Shown here piece by piece: positions 61,208-64,000 of a stretch of DNA of 64,000 nt (its first letter is position 1; each line of letters begins with the position of its first letter). The DNA is taken from assembly GCA_929113105.1 (NCBI GenBank), contig OV816025.1, positions 14,661,784-14,725,783 of the forward strand. Reading direction: 5' to 3'. The translations under genes were made by a program, and so were the position numbers. The notes under the pieces are model-generated. The model saw nothing but the letters and a program-made list of their open reading frames with translations, made no database searches and had not been told where the DNA came from. The stretch is from Agrypnus murinus (Eukaryota; Arthropoda; Insecta; Coleoptera; Elateridae).

Positions 61208-62267
61208 ATGAACCGGCGACGCGAGTGTGACATATGTTGCATGAGCGTTGTACGATCAGGGTTTGCTTGTCATTTGAAGATACACCAGGGATATAAAGGT
61301 CAGTGTTCTATTTGTTTAAAGTATTTTACACGTTTCGATAAAAATATAAGTCATTTGAAAACAGTTCATAATACCATAGTTGTTGACAATAAGACATCAC
61401 CTAGAAATAATGTAATATTTAAAGACGTGAATCTGAAACGTATGCACACCAATTAATCCTGTGCTATAGAAGTCAATAAAGAAATAAGATGCGAGGACGA
61501 TGATAATGATGAAATAATAAACACTCGTAATGCTATACGTAAGAAATTAGCCTACTTTCACTGTGATAAAGCAGAACCTCATGATAATCGTGTTATACCG
61601 AGATCGGAGACCGTTGCTATCAATCTCTCGCCAGAGCTTGAACAATCATCGCCAGTTACATCTGCTGATGAGGAAGAAGAAGAAGAATGCGATTCTAGCT
61701 TAAAAGATTATCACGAATTCTCTAACTATTATAGAGCATTATTAGCTAGCGGAGAAAACAAAAACGTAGACAAAACTAGGTACGCTCTATATAACGACAT
61801 CGATGAGTGGCGATTTGGTTGTTCACGAGTACAGTTTCAGGGAAAAGATATTTCAATTAAAAACAAACTTTTAAATGGAACATCCGGCCTTTTTAATTTA
61901 CTAACGCTTAAACGAATAAGCTATCCTAGTCCAACAGAGGAAGATATCGACAACTATATGAAAATAATATCACTTAATAATGCTCATAAGAAAGACTAGA
62001 CACAACGCTCGGCTAATAAGCGTTAAACATTGGAAATACGAAAACATAATAAAGCCTAATTTATATAGAATGACAGACTTTGGGATCAGTCTTCCCAAAA
62101 AGTTAAACAAGATGAAATCGGATTGGATACGTCAGAGTACGCCTGATCAACTAGTGGACCGACTTCGTCTGTTGTATGTAAAGAAAGCTCTTAGCAGCAG
62201 TCTCGAAAACGAAAACGAAATAATTTCAGTCATCACAGAGCTTAAAGCGAGAAAAATCATAGAATAA
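61208..62267 (+). pseudogene. C2H2 / 'LVDRLRLL' protein gene, right-arm copy
   Basis: This is the same gene as at 59042-60053. The first 82 codons are open and contain both C2H2 fingers (the left copy's stop at codon 16 is absent). The frame ends at TAA 61454-61456, where the left copy has GAA. The acidic middle and the 'DEWRFGCSRVQFQ' and 'GLFNLLTLKRISYPSP' blocks follow in open frames. A one-base shift near 61980 leads into 61980-62267, ending 'DQLVDRLRLLYVKK...NEIISVITELKA'. The segment 'KHWKYENIIKPNLYR' here is missing from the left arm. Both copies are dead through different lesions. Confidence 0.6.
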
Positions 62268-63089
62268 GTAAATATTTAATTTCTAGTTGTACTATGTAAT
62301 ATAGTCGTATTGCAATAGTATTTATATGTAATATGATATTTTTGATATGATGACAAAATAAACGAAATACATTCTATAAAAGCTTCTTATTTCTCAACCT
62401 CTCTCTGCCTCAGTAAACATTCTGGTATAAATCTGTTTCTAGACTTATTTAATAAGATTGCATAATTCTCTATGGATTTCATAAAGCGATTGATTAATTT
62501 AAATATTTTTAGAAGAGGTGAACCTGCAGAGTTTTGGGTAGCATACCCTTCCGCGCGCGAATTATAACAAGCAATACATTTCTTAATTTTTTTAATAATA
62601 ATATTTTAGAGTGATTTATGTCTCCAATAGCCGGGTTGTTTTATAGAGAGAATAGAATTTGAAAAATATGTCGCGCTCTATAAATTTATAATAATAAGTT
62701 TTAATTTATTATATACGCCATATAATTTTAGTATATTCAGAATGTTAACTGATGTTAATTGTCAAATTGTTCTTCGGTCAGCCGATTGAATGCCTTGTAA
62801 GGTTTGTTTTGCCAAATATTCTATTCAACACTGTAAAATTGTATAATACATAATCGCAATATTTACTTTCACGCTGGGTACTCACGTAATTGCATTACTC
62901 GAGTTAAATCGTATAATAAATAAATCTGTTAATAATGTTGTGTATAAGGGCAAAGCGACCTATAATTTTAGCTAAAACATGTCAAATTTTGAAAATGCTT
63001 GTACCAAGGTCGGTTCTATATTTTGTATTATTCAGATGTAATGAGAAACTTACTAATCTTCTCGAAGAAAAATTTTTCCATAAATAACT
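62268..63089. other. Arm-internal non-coding DNA
   Basis: Mirrors 58220-59041. No gene is seen. Confidence 0.5.
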
Positions 63090-63161
63090 GGCTTGTTGGT
63101 CTAAAGGTATGATTATCGCTTAGGGTGTGAGAGGTCTCGGGTTCAAATCCTGGACGAGCCC
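63090..63161 (+). tRNA. tRNA-Pro(AGG)-like, right arm
   Basis: A 72-nt counterpart of 58148-58219. The acceptor stem is GGCTTGT/ACGAGCC (one T-G pair), the anticodon loop TTAGGGT, the B-box GGTTCAAATCC (closer to consensus than the left copy). It shares the A-G mismatch at the top of the anticodon stem, so that change predates the duplication. Confidence 0.82.
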
Positions 63162-63461
63162 TATTGTTTATATATTCAGGATGAAATTTCATCAGATTAA
63201 TTTGTAGCCCTAGGTCATCGAATGCAATGCATAAGTTGATTAACCGTAGACTTGCAGTAACTTACAGAATAAAACATAAAAATAAAATAAAAAACAATAA
63301 AACATTTATTGAGTTTTATTAACACAGGATAAATATGAGAACAATTATTTAAATTATATACATTTTAAGCACTTTTAAACAAGTTTTGTATCTCTTCGAA
63401 CACTAGTAGAGGATCTCAAGTACACTCGCTGTATTATGTGATTTTATGTTGAGCTTCAGAT

Positions 63462-64000
63462 TTAATAGGATGAGCCGAGCTGCTGGGTATACTTACTGAT
63501 ATTGAGCTGGAGGTTAACGACTGATTTAAGCGTCCACCCGCTATCTTTTTGCTATATGAAGAAATATGCGTGAGTTAGTTTATTTCTAACTTTCTACAAT
63601 TTCTATACTTACTTGAAACTCTTCGAGATCCTTAAGGATAGGATCTTGAATATTGATCTTGAACCATTGGGCTAAATTACTGTCTTGGTATATGGCTGCA
63701 TTTTTGGTGTTTATATACTTTACTTCTTCTATAATGGTATCCCCTTTTTTGACTTCGAACACGCCTGTTAAAGCTGTGTTCACTTTTAATGGCACATCTT
63801 TCTTCAACGCATTCAGAATACGTCTCTGAAAAATGGCCGAGCAGTCCTCCATGAAAGCCTTCGGCTCGATATGCTTGGTGTTAGTTATTACAGCAGTTCT
63901 CATGCGTCCCTTAAATGCTGATTTCAGATCAGCCCACTTCACGCGATCGCGAGCTGTCTCTTTTCGCTGACTATTGCTTCCACCTACAGTTTTTAAGGTT
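63462..64000 (-). CDS. Virus-like element gene, right-arm copy (5' end beyond window)
   Basis: This is the counterpart of 57094-57847. Exon 2 is 63462-63551 and ends at TAA. The intron is 63552-63612 with a GTAAGT donor. Exon 1 is open from 63613 to the window edge. The visible part has no stop, but the region matching the left copy's TGA lies outside the window. The substitutions visible between copies are few and mostly conservative (for example Met/Leu and Ser/Pro), which hints at some past constraint or recent duplication. Function unknown. Confidence 0.6.

Larger units (their letters stand above)
61124..64000. repeat. Long inverted repeat, right arm (runs off the window)
   Basis: Reverse complement of 57310-60140. 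Confidence 0.9.

Noticed and set aside
57310..64000. Inverted repeat as an assembly artefact
   Set aside because: The arms differ by many substitutions, a ~46-bp indel and distinct stop codons.

Overview
The window looks like repeat-rich, AT-rich arthropod (very probably insect) nuclear DNA. The supporting signs are short GT-AG introns, a CCTAA/TTAGG telomere-type run, remnants of Penelope, LINE, mariner, pogo and hAT elements, and a protein-primed DNA polymerase gene of the Polinton/Maverick type. I see no convincing ordinary host protein-coding gene. Order within the insects cannot be fixed from sequence alone.

Layout. 1-19.1 kb is intergenic DNA with decayed repeats: two Penelope GIY-YIG pieces, a TA-flanked MITE, a tRNA-like sequence, a LINE endonuclease remnant and an interstitial telomere repeat. 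19107-48049 is a set of nested insertions. The outer layer is element X, about 2.2 kb, with long inverted ends and a broken transposase-like gene. Its right inverted end was hit by a Polinton-type element (21226-47996) flanked by a perfect 6-bp duplication GAAGAT; removing the insert restores a site matching X's other arm. The Polinton has 730-999 bp inverted ends starting AGTAGG. It encodes a spliced PolB (40643-44526), a small single-strand-DNA-binding-like protein beside the right end (46833-47256), and two related spliced genes of unknown function, here called A (38020-39245) and A' (22262-37493). A third element, Y (22602-37283, about 14.7 kb), sits in the single intron of A'. Y carries a 4.2-kb higher-order satellite array, a foldback, a LINE remnant, an hAT MITE with a perfect 8-bp duplication, and a broken multicopy gene. 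48.1-57 kb is intergenic with a pogo/Tigger remnant, a mariner remnant and an hAT-like MITE.

57.3-64 kb is a long inverted repeat that runs off the window. Each arm of at least 2.9 kb carries a spliced gene resembling the N-terminal region found with virus-like DNA polymerases, a tRNA-Pro(AGG)-like sequence, and a decayed C2H2 gene ending in a conserved 'LVDRLRLL' module. The arms differ by substitutions, a roughly 46-bp indel and different stop codons, so they are not one sequence assembled twice.

How the parts fit. In the Polinton, PolB and the ssDNA-binding-like protein form a minimal replication set. A and A' share promoter architecture (a TATA box and a TGACGTGTCA-containing block). The inner ends of both inverted repeats supply poly(A) signals to the genes that run into them. 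No integrase, packaging ATPase, protease or capsid gene is visible, so this is either a reduced lineage or one that depends on helpers. It is the best candidate here for something undescribed.
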